Assembly (NCBI GenBank): GCA_002337545.1
Contig: DDGE01000046.1
Location: 38,773 to 82,524, forward strand
Length of the DNA stretch: 43,752 nucleotides
Origin: Phycisphaerales bacterium UBA1910
Lineage (GTDB): Bacteria; Planctomycetota; Phycisphaerae; Phycisphaerales; UBA1924
Direction: 5' to 3'
Positions within the stretch are counted from its first letter, which is position 1; every line of letters starts with the position of its first letter. Positions 1-9,056 of the stretch are shown one piece after another. A program made the position numbers and the translations under genes. The notes under the pieces are model-generated. The model did no database searches. It saw only the letters and a program-made list of their open reading frames with translations, and had not been told where the DNA came from.

Positions 1-32
1 GGGCGTGGCACATCGTGCCACGCCCGTTTTTC
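1..32 (+). terminator. Rho-independent terminator of an upstream gene
   Basis: A perfect 10-bp stem (1-10 with 16-25) closes a 5-base loop and is followed by a T run at 27-31. The T run lies on the plus-strand side, so it ends a plus-strand transcript that enters from the left of the window. The gene it serves is not visible. Confidence 0.85.
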
Positions 33-95
33 TTTCTCGAACCGGATTCATGACGATGAAGGCCGCAATCGGTTCAGCCGACCTATGCTTTTCAT

Positions 96-123
96 CCTCC
101 TCTTTCATGTGAGAAGAGGGAGG
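96..123 (+). promoter_or_regulatory. Leader hairpin occluding a purine-rich Shine-Dalgarno upstream of adk
   Basis: Bases 96-104 pair with 114-123, giving nine base pairs with one bulged G and a 9-base loop. The 3' arm contains GGGAGG (118-123), a strong ribosome-binding sequence for an ATG at 130. That ATG is out of frame with adk and opens a 46-codon reading frame ending at 270. The base pairing is directly visible. Whether it controls adk translation is inference. Confidence 0.4.
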
Positions 124-157
124 TACGAGATGGCGAGAACCGCAGCAGGAGCCCGCG

Positions 158-766
158 ATGGCGGAACAGTTCAAAACAATCTTGTTCTTCGGCGCCCCCG
201 GCGCTGGCAAAGGCACTCAGGGCGAACTCATCGGGAGTGTCCCGGGGTTCTTCCACATGTCCACGGGTGACATGTTCCGCTCGCTCGATCATGAGTCAGA
301 GCTTGGCAAAACCTTCCTCTCGTACTCGACGAAGGGCGAACTGGTCCCTGATGAACTCACGATCCAGCTCTGGCAGCAATACATGAACGAGCGGATCGAG
401 GAGGGGAGCTACGACCCGGAAACGATGCTCCTCATTCTCGACGGGTTGCCGCGGACCGTTGCCCAGGCGAAGGTTATCGAGCCATTGATCGATGTGCTTG
501 CGGTCGTGCACCTGAACGCCCGAGATAAAGAAGCCATGGTCGCTCGACTCCGCGAACGCGCGATCAAGCAACAGCGTGCCGATGACGCGAAAGAAGAAGT
601 CGTGCGTAATCGTCTCGATGTCTACGAGCGTGAGACCCGCCCCGTCCTTGACCTCTATGACGACTCACTCGTGCACGATGTGGACGCGATCAACACCATG
701 GCGATGGTAATGAGCGAAGTGCTCTCGATTCTCGCGCCGTTGCACGCGAAGCATACCAACTCGTAG
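158..766 (+). CDS. adk: Adenylate kinase, short form
   Basis: Cytoplasmic enzyme interconverting ATP + AMP and 2 ADP. The P-loop GAPGAGKGT lies near residues 12-20, followed by the AMP-binding stretch TGDMFRS (about 37-43) and DGLPRT (about 95-100), where most family members have DGFPRT or DGYPRT. The protein is 202 residues. The region that forms the zinc-type LID in long adenylate kinases is reduced to a short RADD-containing segment, so this is the short variant. AGGAG at 147-151 sits 6 bases before the chosen ATG. The gene ends 4 bases before the stop codon of the convergent gene, with no terminator between them. A general nucleotide kinase of the adk/cmk superfamily is the only real alternative. 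Confidence 0.93.
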   Translation: MAEQFKTILFFGAPGAGKGTQGELIGSVPGFFHMSTGDMFRSLDHESELGKTFLSYSTKGELVPDELTIQLWQQYMNERIEEGSYDPETMLLILDGLPRTVAQAKVIEPLIDVLAVVHLNARDKEAMVARLRERAIKQQRADDAKEEVVRNRLDVYERETRPVLDLYDDSLVHDVDAINTMAMVMSEVLSILAPLHAKHTNS

Positions 767-770
767 ATAC

Positions 771-2156
771 CTACGGCTTCGTGGGCACCTCTCCGCCACG
801 GACCGGGGTCATGATCGGCTCAACGACAAGTGTTTGAATCAGATACTCTGGGAGCGGTCGGGTTTCGTCGACTGAGCGGATGCCGTACAACAACGGCAGG
901 CCGTACGATTGATACCGAGCTGGCGGGTGGAAGTAGTACGCGACCGGGATCATGTGACTGAGTTCGTCGTGTGTGCCAAAGTACATCCAGTTGCGCTGAT
1001 ACTGCGACGCTCGTGCACCGTTTAGCCGCACACGGTCAACATCGATCGGGACCCAGAAAGTCAAGTCTCGCTCCGGGTCATACATCGCGAACTCAACGAT
1101 GCTCACGGTATTGAGCAGGCGATCGGGCTCATCCTCGTCGACACAGATCACGGTTCGCGCTGGTACTCCAACACTTCTGAGTACTGAAGTGAGCAGGACC
1201 GCAAGGTCATGCCTCGTTCCACCGGGCTCTTTCGCGACCACATGGGCAGGCCGAACGACATGGCCGCCCCAGGCGTTGGTTGTGACGAAGAACTCTTTTC
1301 GACCTCCGGCACTCGTGCGGGTTGTAAACTCTGTAGCGGGTCCACGGACCGCGACATACTCGACGACCTTGCCCGTCAGGAACTTCACGACATCGAGCTG
1401 TGACCCAGATTGAGGATCTATCCCCTCCCCAACCCAGAACTCGACAAGTTCGTCAATTATGTCATCCGCATCCTCTGGCACCGGCGCACCAACGGTGTCG
1501 ACCACGGGTTCGAGGAATGCCTGTGCCGCGGGCGACCATTCCTCGGGCCAAGGGAGCTGCCGCGCGAGCTTCTCATTAAACACGGTATCCGCGCTGACAA
1601 CATATGAGATGTGCTCCATGTGGAGTTGCCGATATTCGTCGTGCAAATCACTGGCATGCCAGAATGTGTACTCAGCATTTGTTCCTGGAACGAACTTATG
1701 CTCGATCGGCGAATCGGGGGCGTCGATCGGGTTTTCAGTTTGCTGGCCGTGCCGCCTGTATCGCTCCAGGTTTGAGAATATCTCGTGATCATCCAATCGC
1801 AATCGAATCTCTATATCGCGATTCGGTGACCAATAGAACCCTCCTTCGCGGACGACCGGAAACACCAGCTCGAGCGAGCTTGGCTGCCAGAATGATGTGA
1901 TGACTCGTTCGTTGATCGTCCGTCCGGGGGTGCCCGGATCATCCGAGAGGATCTGCCCTGATGTCAGAAAGAGTTGCGATCGCAGGGTCCATCTCCATGG
2001 GTCCGCGTAGCTGATGTAGGGATTATCTGCGACGGGGGGGGTGGCGTCGGGATGATTCGCCAACTGCGCATGCGTGGCAGAGCCATTGAACATGTACACG
2101 AAGAGCGTTGCTGCTAGCGTGAACGCCGGTGCGATACGGATTCTCATCTTCATCAT
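771..2156 (-). CDS. Secreted transglutaminase-fold protein, probably catalytically inactive
   Basis: Exported 461-residue protein. The start at 2156 was chosen over an upstream in-frame codon at 2291 because AAGGGAAG lies just before it and a signal peptide follows (basic start, hydrophobic core 9-23, likely cleavage after SATHA at 30). Residues 270-375 follow the transglutaminase-core pattern: a Gly-x-x-x-Asp helix, then LRSVGVPAR (326-334), then a strand ending WVPID (368-372). In active members the helix begins G-x-C-x-D and the next strand begins HAWVE. Here these read GTRHD (313-317) and VSIVE (351-355), so Cys becomes Arg315 and His becomes about Val351. Only Asp372 of the triad remains. 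It may bind peptide or glycan without cleaving it; that role is inference. It is divergent to fumC and convergent to adk. Confidence 0.65.
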   Translation of the reverse strand: MMKMRIRIAPAFTLAATLFVYMFNGSATHAQLANHPDATPPVADNPYISYADPWRWTLRSQLFLTSGQILSDDPGTPGRTINERVITSFWQPSSLELVFPVVREGGFYWSPNRDIEIRLRLDDHEIFSNLERYRRHGQQTENPIDAPDSPIEHKFVPGTNAEYTFWHASDLHDEYRQLHMEHISYVVSADTVFNEKLARQLPWPEEWSPAAQAFLEPVVDTVGAPVPEDADDIIDELVEFWVGEGIDPQSGSQLDVVKFLTGKVVEYVAVRGPATEFTTRTSAGGRKEFFVTTNAWGGHVVRPAHVVAKEPGGTRHDLAVLLTSVLRSVGVPARTVICVDEDEPDRLLNTVSIVEFAMYDPERDLTFWVPIDVDRVRLNGARASQYQRNWMYFGTHDELSHMIPVAYYFHPPARYQSYGLPLLYGIRSVDETRPLPEYLIQTLVVEPIMTPVRGGEVPTKP

Positions 2157-2281
2157 GCGTGGTCTTCCCTTTGATACTGATTCATACGCCCAGAAAACAC
2201 TCCGGTTTCGATGAGTACAGTCAGCTCGCGATCTATCATGACATGAACCCTGATGTTTCGCACAGTCTAAAGGAGTAAAGC

Positions 2282-3751
2282 GTGAGTTCAACCAGCACGA
2301 TGTCCCCAGATTCGACCCGGATAGAGAAGGATTCTATGGGCGAGATGCATGTCCCCGCGGATGTGCTCTACGGGGCCTCAACCCAGCGAGCGGTTCTGAA
2401 CTTTCCCATTTCAGGGCGCCCCGTCCCGAGCGAAGTCATCTTCGCATTCGCTCGGCTTAAAACCGCGACTGCTCGCGCAAATCAGACGCTTGGCAAGCTC
2501 CCGAAACCCAAGGCCGATGCGATCGTCGAAGCCTGCGATGAGATTCTCGCTGGGCTGGGTGATCGCGGCGGGGTTGCACGCCACTTCCCGGTCGATATCT
2601 TCCAGACCGGTTCAGGGACTTCTACTAATATGAATACAAACGAGGTGGTCTCGAACCTGGTTTGCCTCAAACACAATGCGCCTGTGGGCTCAAGCAAAGA
2701 CGCGGCATACTTGGAACATGACTACGCCGTGCACCCGAACGACCATGTGAATATGGGCCAATCGAGCAACGACACCTTCCCCACTGCCATGCATATTGCG
2801 GCTGCGGTGGAGATCAAAAATCAACTCATCCCAGCAGTGCGAGACCTTGCTCAGGGTCTGGAAGACAAGGCGAAAGCGTGGGATGAGATTGTCAAAATTG
2901 GTCGTACACACCTGCAGGACGCAACCCCGATCCGTTTGGGGCAGGAGTTCTCTGGATACGCATCTCAGATGCACCATGCCACCGATCGTTTGGAGCGTGC
3001 ACTCTCTACCCTCGGCGAGTTGCCGATCGGAGGCACAGCAGTTGGAACTGGGATCAATACGCATCCGGAGTTCAGCAAACTCGTATGTGAGCAACTGAGT
3101 GAAAGCACCGGAATCGCATTCCGTGAGGCGGACAACCACTTTGAGTCTCAGCATGCGAAGGACGGTTTCGTGGAGGTATCGGGGCTGCTCAAGACCATCG
3201 CGGTCAGCCTTTCCAAGATCGCCAACGACATCCGCTGGCTCGGATCGGGCCCCCGCTGCGGGATCGGTGAGCTCAAGTTGCCGGCGGTTCAGCCCGGTTC
3301 GAGCATCATGCCCGGCAAGGTCAACCCGGTCATTTGTGAGGCCGTAATGATGGCGTCATGCCAGGTGATCGGAAATGACGCTGCGGTGACAACCGGTGGT
3401 CTCGGCGGGGTTGGATCGTTGCTGGATCTCAATGTTGCGATGCCGATGATGGCCGCGAATGTGCTCGACTCGATCGGCCTGCTCGCGGGTTGCTGCAGCA
3501 CCATGAACGACAAGCTCATCCAAGGGCTAGAACCTGATCGCGAGCGTTGCGCCGAACTGATTGAGGGGAGCCTCGCGATGTGCACAAGCCTCGTGCCTGT
3601 CATAGGTTACGACGCTTCTGCGAAACTTGCGTATCAAGCGTACGCCGAGGGTAAAACCGTGCGGCAGTTGGCTTTGGAACAGAATCTGCTTGACGCCGAC
3701 CGACTCAATGAGTTGCTTGATCCACGATCGATGACAGAGCCCGGAGAGTAA
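2282..3751 (+). CDS. fumC: Class II fumarate hydratase
   Basis: Iron-independent fumarase of the TCA cycle (fumarate + water to L-malate), a cytoplasmic homotetramer in the family. The superfamily signature GSSxMPxKxN is present at residues 339-348 (GSSIMPGKVN), together with TGSGTSTNMN and NMGQSSNDTFPTAMH in the regions that build the shared active site. The length of 489 is slightly above the usual 460-470. The start is GTG, supported by AAAGGAG ending 6 bases upstream. The closely related aspartase is the main alternative, but the sequence around MPGKVNP resembles FumC more. A strong hairpin follows the stop. The adjacent genes are secreted proteins and seem unrelated to it. Confidence 0.93.
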   Translation: MSSTSTMSPDSTRIEKDSMGEMHVPADVLYGASTQRAVLNFPISGRPVPSEVIFAFARLKTATARANQTLGKLPKPKADAIVEACDEILAGLGDRGGVARHFPVDIFQTGSGTSTNMNTNEVVSNLVCLKHNAPVGSSKDAAYLEHDYAVHPNDHVNMGQSSNDTFPTAMHIAAAVEIKNQLIPAVRDLAQGLEDKAKAWDEIVKIGRTHLQDATPIRLGQEFSGYASQMHHATDRLERALSTLGELPIGGTAVGTGINTHPEFSKLVCEQLSESTGIAFREADNHFESQHAKDGFVEVSGLLKTIAVSLSKIANDIRWLGSGPRCGIGELKLPAVQPGSSIMPGKVNPVICEAVMMASCQVIGNDAAVTTGGLGGVGSLLDLNVAMPMMAANVLDSIGLLAGCCSTMNDKLIQGLEPDRERCAELIEGSLAMCTSLVPVIGYDASAKLAYQAYAEGKTVRQLALEQNLLDADRLNELLDPRSMTEPGE

Positions 3752-3758
3752 GGATTGG

Positions 3759-3787
3759 GCCCGGTTGCAGTTTGCGTGCAACCGGGC
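3759..3787 (+). terminator. Strong hairpin after fumC, terminator-like
   Basis: Eleven perfect base pairs (3759-3769 with 3777-3787) with a 7-base loop begin 7 bases after the fumC stop. The following bases are not a clean T run, so termination may be weak or the hairpin may stabilise the 3' end. Confidence 0.55.
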
Positions 3788-3922
3788 GATTCTCCCGCTC
3801 GTATTGTTGCATAATCAAGGGGGGCGCTATCGAACTCTTCGGGATTGGCCGAGGAGCTCCGAAACACCCGATTACAGGGATGAAAACCCCGAGATTCCGA
3901 TGCGGACGCACTGCGTTTGCAC

Positions 3923-3928
3923 TATAAT
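3923..3928 (+). promoter_or_regulatory. Candidate -10 element for the convertase-like gene
   Basis: A perfect TATAAT lies 43 bases before the chosen ATG at 3972. No good -35 hexamer is found 16-18 bases upstream, so this is only a candidate promoter. Confidence 0.35.
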
Positions 3929-3971
3929 GGTTCCCAACCCCATCACACACCAGAGCGCAATGGAGTACACC

Positions 3972-6845
3972 ATGAGCCAGTCTGCTCGTTCGATGATGAA
4001 TAACCCGTCCATGAGCACGCTCTTCCGAGCGTTTGCGATCATGTCTGTCGCCGGGATGGCGACCTCCACACTCGCTGCCGGTCCACAGAAGGCGACTCAA
4101 TCGTTCAATCAGGGCCAGAAAGCCACAGGCACTCGTGTCGATGCGACCCCTGTGCTCACCGAGAAGGTTTACAGCGACCAGCAGGTGCTCTCAGGGCGAC
4201 TGATTCTCCGGGTCACCAGCATCAATGCATTCAATGCTGAGTTCGATGCCATTCTCGAGGATTTTCCCGGGTTGGTTATGGAGAGCCCGATCGATGCTGA
4301 TAACGGCATCTATCTGTTCAATGCAGGCAGCCCCGCCGATGCGGTACGGGCGAGCCAGGCGCTCATGAACCTGTCGAGTGTCGAGCGGGTCGACCTGGAA
4401 CAATCGCGTGAGACATTCGCGACCCGGCTTTACGAAGCCTTTGAGGATCCGCGTGTGCTTGCGCGTTTCAACAACCGCCAGTCGTCTGCTCGTCAGGGGT
4501 TTGGTTTCCCGGGTGTCCGGCCGCTGCCCATGCCGTCACAGTCCCCTCGCGGTGCAGCAACAGATCCGCTTTTCGGCTCCACATGGCACTACAACAACAC
4601 ACTGGATGCTGACCCGAATCTCAACCCAGATAACAACATCACGAGTGATATTTACACCACGATGGGTCTGAGCGGAACCGGCGTAACTATCGGTCTCGCG
4701 AGCCAGGGCATCAACACCCACATCGATACGGACCACACGGAACTGGATGGGAACTACAGCTTCGATCTGTCCATGCCCTTCGATCCGGTGCTGTTCCAAG
4801 ACAGTGTACCAATGACGGCGCTCGCAGGTCTCATGACCGCAGAAGCTGACGGTGTCAATATTCAGGGTGTCGCGCCTGGCGCAACGCTGGGCACATTCAC
4901 TTGGCCGTTCACCATCGATACCATCCCGTTCCAAGAGTACCAGGCCTACAACTGGAACTATCGCGAACTCGATATCAAGCTCTATGACACCGGATTCGGG
5001 TGGTACAACTTCCCATCGAACAACTACAACATTGGTTCCATCGATGAGTTCGTTCAGATCCCGCTTCGAAACTCGTACGCGTTTGGTCGAAACAATCGCG
5101 GCACGATCAATGTGTTCAGCACCGGGATGAACCTGTTCGCCCCCCTCGATGTCCTCTTCGGTGGATTCCCCAAGTGGCCTGATCCGTACAACTTCCCGCC
5201 CGCAGCATCCGCGGATTCATGGTCACCGCTCGACGAAGTGATCAATAGCGAAAATGAAGTTTCGATCACGCTAACCAACGGCTACTCATCCGGCCCGTAC
5301 TACCCCAACGGCCAAGTCGCGTACTACGGCCCGGCGAACGATCGTCGCAACTTCGTCTTTGCGACCGTTGGTGAAGGGCGTGCCTCTGCCAATCCCGAAG
5401 AGATCTATGCGGACATTTACGCGGCTCAGGGCGCATCAGTGTTTGCATCGTTCTACGGCGGCACAACAAACCAATACCAAGCCGGTGCCCAATCCGTCGG
5501 TGGTCGCGGCGTCTTGACTTCCATCCCCGGCGCTGGCAATGTCAGCACCTTCCCCGCAACGACCGATGCGATCCCGACTGGCGATGAGGTGCTCAGTGGT
5601 GCGGCCATCGGTGCCGGTGTCATCGCACTCATGCTTGAGGCGAATCCCAACCTCTCGATCCGGGATATCCAGCACATTCTTTTCGAGAGCATTCAGGAAA
5701 GCCCGAAGGACGCTCGCATCAAGTGGCCGAACTTTGACATCAATCGTGGCTATGTCAGCCCCGGTGGCGGCAACAGCTTCTGGCAGGTGAACAGCGCCCT
5801 CTACACAGGCGGCTCCGTGACGAACCAGGCCATCCGCCACTCCGACCTGTATGGTTTCGGTGTCGTGGATGCGGAACTTGCTATCCAGAAGGCAATGAAC
5901 TGGAGCGGCACCGATCCTTTGATCCTTCTTGATACAGGCTTGTTGACAGAGGATGACGAAGTCGAACTGGATATCCCCACTCCTGAGTACTTTGTTTCTC
6001 AAGATCCGGATGGCGAGATCGGCCTCGATGGTGCCGCGTCAATGACCGGCAGCGTCCCTGTTTCGCTACCGACGATCTGCGTGCGTCAGAACATCAAGAT
6101 TGAAGCAATCGTTGTTGATCTGACTATTGAAGGCGCCGGCGCAACGGATCTGTTTATCACGCTGAACAGCCCAAATGCAACGCGTTCAGTTCTTCAGATG
6201 CCTTCGACATTGAATGTCTTCGGCACGAGTGACCCTGACTTCCCGCTTGACGACGATGCCGAAACCGATGGCGACATCATCATCGGTAACACGACATACG
6301 CTCTGTATCGCCACTCATTCCTGAGCTGGAAGCATTGGGGCGAGTTGTCTGCAGGTGACTGGAACATCAGCTTTATTGACCTTGGTGTAGACGAAGAGAT
6401 GCCTGAGGGCGAGGAAGCTGAAACGGGCATGGACCCAACGCCTGGTGCGGACATGGTTATTTCGCTCGGCCCATACGGCGTTCCTGGCAGTGCTTTCCGT
6501 GACGAGAAATCGGTTACCGAGTACCGATTCCGGATTTATGGCACCGACATCGGTGAGCCCGTGTTTGAAGGTTGCAACCCGCTTCAAACGAGCTGTCCAG
6601 CCGATATGAACGGTGATGGCATTGTCGATGTCCAAGATCTCCAGATCTTCATCCAGTACTACCAGGACGGCAATGCTGTTGCTGACATCAACAGCGATGG
6701 CTCCATCGATTACACCGATCTGCTGTTGTACCGTGGCCTCTGGGTTCCCGGCTACTGCGATACGAGTGGGTTCGGTGGCGGTCGCCCCCGCCCCGGCGAT
6801 ACAAACGCTGGCGACGACAATAACCCGTCCTCGCGTCCGCTCTAA
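3972..6845 (+). CDS. Secreted kexin/subtilisin-like pseudoprotease with P domain and dockerin-like tail
   Basis: Secreted 957-residue protein. GGAG 6 bases upstream supports ATG 3972, and a signal peptide ends near residue 36. Order: a prodomain-like region (about 74-145), an S8 fold beginning DPLFGSTWH (198-206), a P/homo-B domain (about 690-860, with FLSWKHWGE), then CPADMNGDG...PGYC (875-929) with two DxNxDGxxDxxD loops. The S8 fold aligns with yeast Kex2 as I recall it, with LEANPNLSIRDIQ at 555-567 matching LEANPNLTWRDVQ. All four catalytic positions differ. Asp of the D-G motif is Ser244, His of HGT is Pro280, the oxyanion Asn is Met386, and Ser of GTSAAAP is Leu541. The fold appears kept and the chemistry lost, which suggests a binding or scaffold role (inference). 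A terminator follows. Confidence 0.85.
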   Translation: MSQSARSMMNNPSMSTLFRAFAIMSVAGMATSTLAAGPQKATQSFNQGQKATGTRVDATPVLTEKVYSDQQVLSGRLILRVTSINAFNAEFDAILEDFPGLVMESPIDADNGIYLFNAGSPADAVRASQALMNLSSVERVDLEQSRETFATRLYEAFEDPRVLARFNNRQSSARQGFGFPGVRPLPMPSQSPRGAATDPLFGSTWHYNNTLDADPNLNPDNNITSDIYTTMGLSGTGVTIGLASQGINTHIDTDHTELDGNYSFDLSMPFDPVLFQDSVPMTALAGLMTAEADGVNIQGVAPGATLGTFTWPFTIDTIPFQEYQAYNWNYRELDIKLYDTGFGWYNFPSNNYNIGSIDEFVQIPLRNSYAFGRNNRGTINVFSTGMNLFAPLDVLFGGFPKWPDPYNFPPAASADSWSPLDEVINSENEVSITLTNGYSSGPYYPNGQVAYYGPANDRRNFVFATVGEGRASANPEEIYADIYAAQGASVFASFYGGTTNQYQAGAQSVGGRGVLTSIPGAGNVSTFPATTDAIPTGDEVLSGAAIGAGVIALMLEANPNLSIRDIQHILFESIQESPKDARIKWPNFDINRGYVSPGGGNSFWQVNSALYTGGSVTNQAIRHSDLYGFGVVDAELAIQKAMNWSGTDPLILLDTGLLTEDDEVELDIPTPEYFVSQDPDGEIGLDGAASMTGSVPVSLPTICVRQNIKIEAIVVDLTIEGAGATDLFITLNSPNATRSVLQMPSTLNVFGTSDPDFPLDDDAETDGDIIIGNTTYALYRHSFLSWKHWGELSAGDWNISFIDLGVDEEMPEGEEAETGMDPTPGADMVISLGPYGVPGSAFRDEKSVTEYRFRIYGTDIGEPVFEGCNPLQTSCPADMNGDGIVDVQDLQIFIQYYQDGNAVADINSDGSIDYTDLLLYRGLWVPGYCDTSGFGGGRPRPGDTNAGDDNNPSSRPL

Positions 6846-6864
6846 GACTCCCTTGATACAACAC

Positions 6865-6898
6865 CAAACAAACGCCCCAAATGGGGCGCTTGTTTTTG
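6865..6898 (+). terminator. Rho-independent terminator of the convertase-like gene
   Basis: A GCCCC/GGGGC stem with an AAAT loop, extended by flanking ACAA/TTGT pairing, is followed by TTTTT at 6893-6897. It begins 20 bases after the stop codon. Confidence 0.85.
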
Positions 6899-7025
6899 CA
6901 TCGAATCCGTCTTCTTGCAATTCCTGCAACCCCATCGGCTTCTTTGCCTGTATCCTTTGATACGGTGCAAACGCCCGTTCTGAGAGCGATTCGATGGAAC
7001 TCTGGATCAGAGTGCCGTCTTGTAC

Positions 7026-7055
7026 CGATATGTATCGTGAGTGTCATTCGACACT
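7026..7055 (+). promoter_or_regulatory. Tandem small hairpins upstream of the ABC exporter
   Basis: Two perfect inverted repeats follow each other: CGATA-TG-TATCG (7026-7037) and AGTGTC-ATTC-GACACT (7040-7055). They lie between the terminator and the GGAG (7069-7072) of the next gene. They could be operator or leader structures; no function is shown. No convincing promoter was found in 6900-7025. Confidence 0.3.
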
Positions 7056-7082
7056 GAAGCTATCTGTTGGAGCAAAGCAGCG

Positions 7083-9056
7083 ATGAGTCAGCCCATACAA
7101 GGTGGGAATGCACCGTCATCAAACTCGATGGTCGGTCTTTTGCGGGAGCGCGGATCGCAGCTCTCGACTGTAGTTGTCCTGCTGATTCTTTTAGCACTGA
7201 CGGACTTGGTGCCGCCATACGCGATCAAGCTGCTGATCGATGATGTATTCACGGGCGGGGGGCACTCTGAATCCATCGGAGGGGCTTGGAAACTGCTGGG
7301 GTTGATCCTGGCAGGGTTATTCCTGAGCTATATCGCACGCAATGCACTCTTTTATGCGAGCAGGATGCTGTCGTTGCGGATGAGTGAGGACATCTGCTTT
7401 TCGATGCGCCGGCGTTTGTTTGACCACTTGCAGCAGTTGAGTCTGCGATTTTATCGATCAAACCAGCCCGGTCGTGTGAGCGCACGGGTCATGGATGACA
7501 CTTACAAGATCCAGACCTTCATCCAAGAGAAGCTCCCGCTTCTCATGCTGAACCTGCTCAAGTTCCAGATCTTGATCTGCGTGATCTGCGTGATTAACTT
7601 TCGCCTCGCACTCGCTTCGATCATCATTCTCCCGCTCCAGTTCGTAACCTACCGGTTTTTCCGGGGCCCGATCCGTGTCAGTCACTCGGAGGCTCAGGAG
7701 AACCTCTCGCTCGCGTATGGCTCAGTTGTTGAGAAGTTTCTCGGGATTGAGGTCGTGAAGGGGTTTAATGCCGAAGCCCGAGAGAGCGAGACATTCCATG
7801 AAGCGATAAACGAGAGCCGCAAGTCACAGATCAAATCACAACGCTACCACTTTGCCCAGAAGGTAACAGCGGACCTGCTTGTCGGTCTTGGAACGATCAT
7901 GCTCCTCGCGTACGGCGCGTTCGAGGTGATCAAGGGGCACATGAAGGGTGGCGAGTTCATGATGTTCTTCGGGTATGTCATGATGCTTTACCCTTCGGTT
8001 CTCGAGATCATCAGCGGGGTTGGACACTCTTCCAAGGCCACCGCAAGCGTCAGCCGCGTCATGGACATGCTTGAAGTCCCGATCCACGACGAAGGGGTCA
8101 TGCATCGCGCCAGCATGGACTCGGGCGATCTTCTTCGTGATGAGATCGTGTTTGATTCCGTGAGCTTCGCGTTCGACGACACGACTGAAGTACTCCACGA
8201 TATCTCATTCAGCATCCCCCACGGCTCCCGGGTGGCAATCACTGGCCCAAGCGGTTCAGGTAAGAGCACGACGATCAACCTGCTCCCCCGTTTCCTCAAA
8301 CCCTCGAGCGGTTCGATCAAGATTGGCGAACGAGACACCTCGGAACTGCCGCTGACGACGCTTCGCTCAGGGATCAGTATCGCGTTTCAGGAGGTCTTCC
8401 TCTTCAACGCAACGATCGATGAAAACCTGCGTTATGCACGGCCGGATGCGACGCGTGCAGAAGTTGAACGAGCGTGCAAGATCACCGGTGTTCATGAAAT
8501 GATCTCGCGATTGCCCAAGGGATACGAGACCCGACTCAGCGATTATGGGGTCGAACTCTCCCGTGGCGAAAAGCAGCGCATAACGCTCGCCCGTGCACTG
8601 CTCAAGAACTCCCCGATCCTGATTCTTGATGAGGCCACGGCATCGATCGATCGTGAATCCTCCCGATCGCTGGTCCAAACGATCTTTGAAGAAGTTCAGA
8701 ACCGGACGATTATCATGGTCACCCATGAAGCGAACCTGCTCGATCTGGTCGATCGGGTCATCTGTATCCGAGACGGGAAGGTCGACTTCGATGGTGCCCC
8801 GCGTGTCTATGTCCATCGTGAGTACGGGAACGCCCCACTTTCCGTCTTTAGCGGGCCCATTCATGATGAAGAGCCTGTCAAACCCATGGACGAGGACCAA
8901 ATATCAGAAGATTCCGCCGAGACTCCACCGATGGGTTATATTGAGCCGAGCGAGCGGACATCTCGTCACGGCTCACCGGGCCATTTCGATGCTGATGAGT
9001 ACCCGGAAGAACTCAAATCGTCACAGAACCCATCTGATGAGGGGGAAGCCACATGA
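7083..9056 (+). CDS. ABC exporter with fused membrane and ATPase domains
   Basis: Half-transporter of the ABCB/MsbA type that would homodimerise in the inner membrane. Residues 1-330 form the transmembrane domain. The nucleotide-binding domain follows, with Walker A GPSGSGKST (about 388-396), the signature in variant form LSRGEKQ (about 491-497), and Walker B ILILDEAT (about 513-520). An acidic, low-complexity tail of about 55 residues ends the protein. ATG 7083 was chosen because of GGAG 10 bases upstream; an in-frame GTG at 7041 lacks a ribosome-binding site. The 3' end overlaps the next start by 4 bases (ATGA), so the two products are probably translated together. The substrate could be a lipid, peptide or glycolipid. 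No periplasmic adaptor gene is adjacent. Confidence 0.88.
   Translation: MSQPIQGGNAPSSNSMVGLLRERGSQLSTVVVLLILLALTDLVPPYAIKLLIDDVFTGGGHSESIGGAWKLLGLILAGLFLSYIARNALFYASRMLSLRMSEDICFSMRRRLFDHLQQLSLRFYRSNQPGRVSARVMDDTYKIQTFIQEKLPLLMLNLLKFQILICVICVINFRLALASIIILPLQFVTYRFFRGPIRVSHSEAQENLSLAYGSVVEKFLGIEVVKGFNAEARESETFHEAINESRKSQIKSQRYHFAQKVTADLLVGLGTIMLLAYGAFEVIKGHMKGGEFMMFFGYVMMLYPSVLEIISGVGHSSKATASVSRVMDMLEVPIHDEGVMHRASMDSGDLLRDEIVFDSVSFAFDDTTEVLHDISFSIPHGSRVAITGPSGSGKSTTINLLPRFLKPSSGSIKIGERDTSELPLTTLRSGISIAFQEVFLFNATIDENLRYARPDATRAEVERACKITGVHEMISRLPKGYETRLSDYGVELSRGEKQRITLARALLKNSPILILDEATASIDRESSRSLVQTIFEEVQNRTIIMVTHEANLLDLVDRVICIRDGKVDFDGAPRVYVHREYGNAPLSVFSGPIHDEEPVKPMDEDQISEDSAETPPMGYIEPSERTSRHGSPGHFDADEYPEELKSSQNPSDEGEAT

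Noticed and set aside
3765..3971. Longer start for the convertase-like protein
   Set aside because: The extra 69 codons cover the fumC hairpin and the TATAAT element, and they precede a proper signal peptide. ATG 3972 has GGAG at a good distance.
8640..8770. Very dense GATC/CGATCG words
   Set aside because: They are frequent across many genes here, but mostly follow from Asp, Ile and Arg codon choice (GAT, ATC, CGA/CGT). Without genome-wide counts no special role can be claimed.
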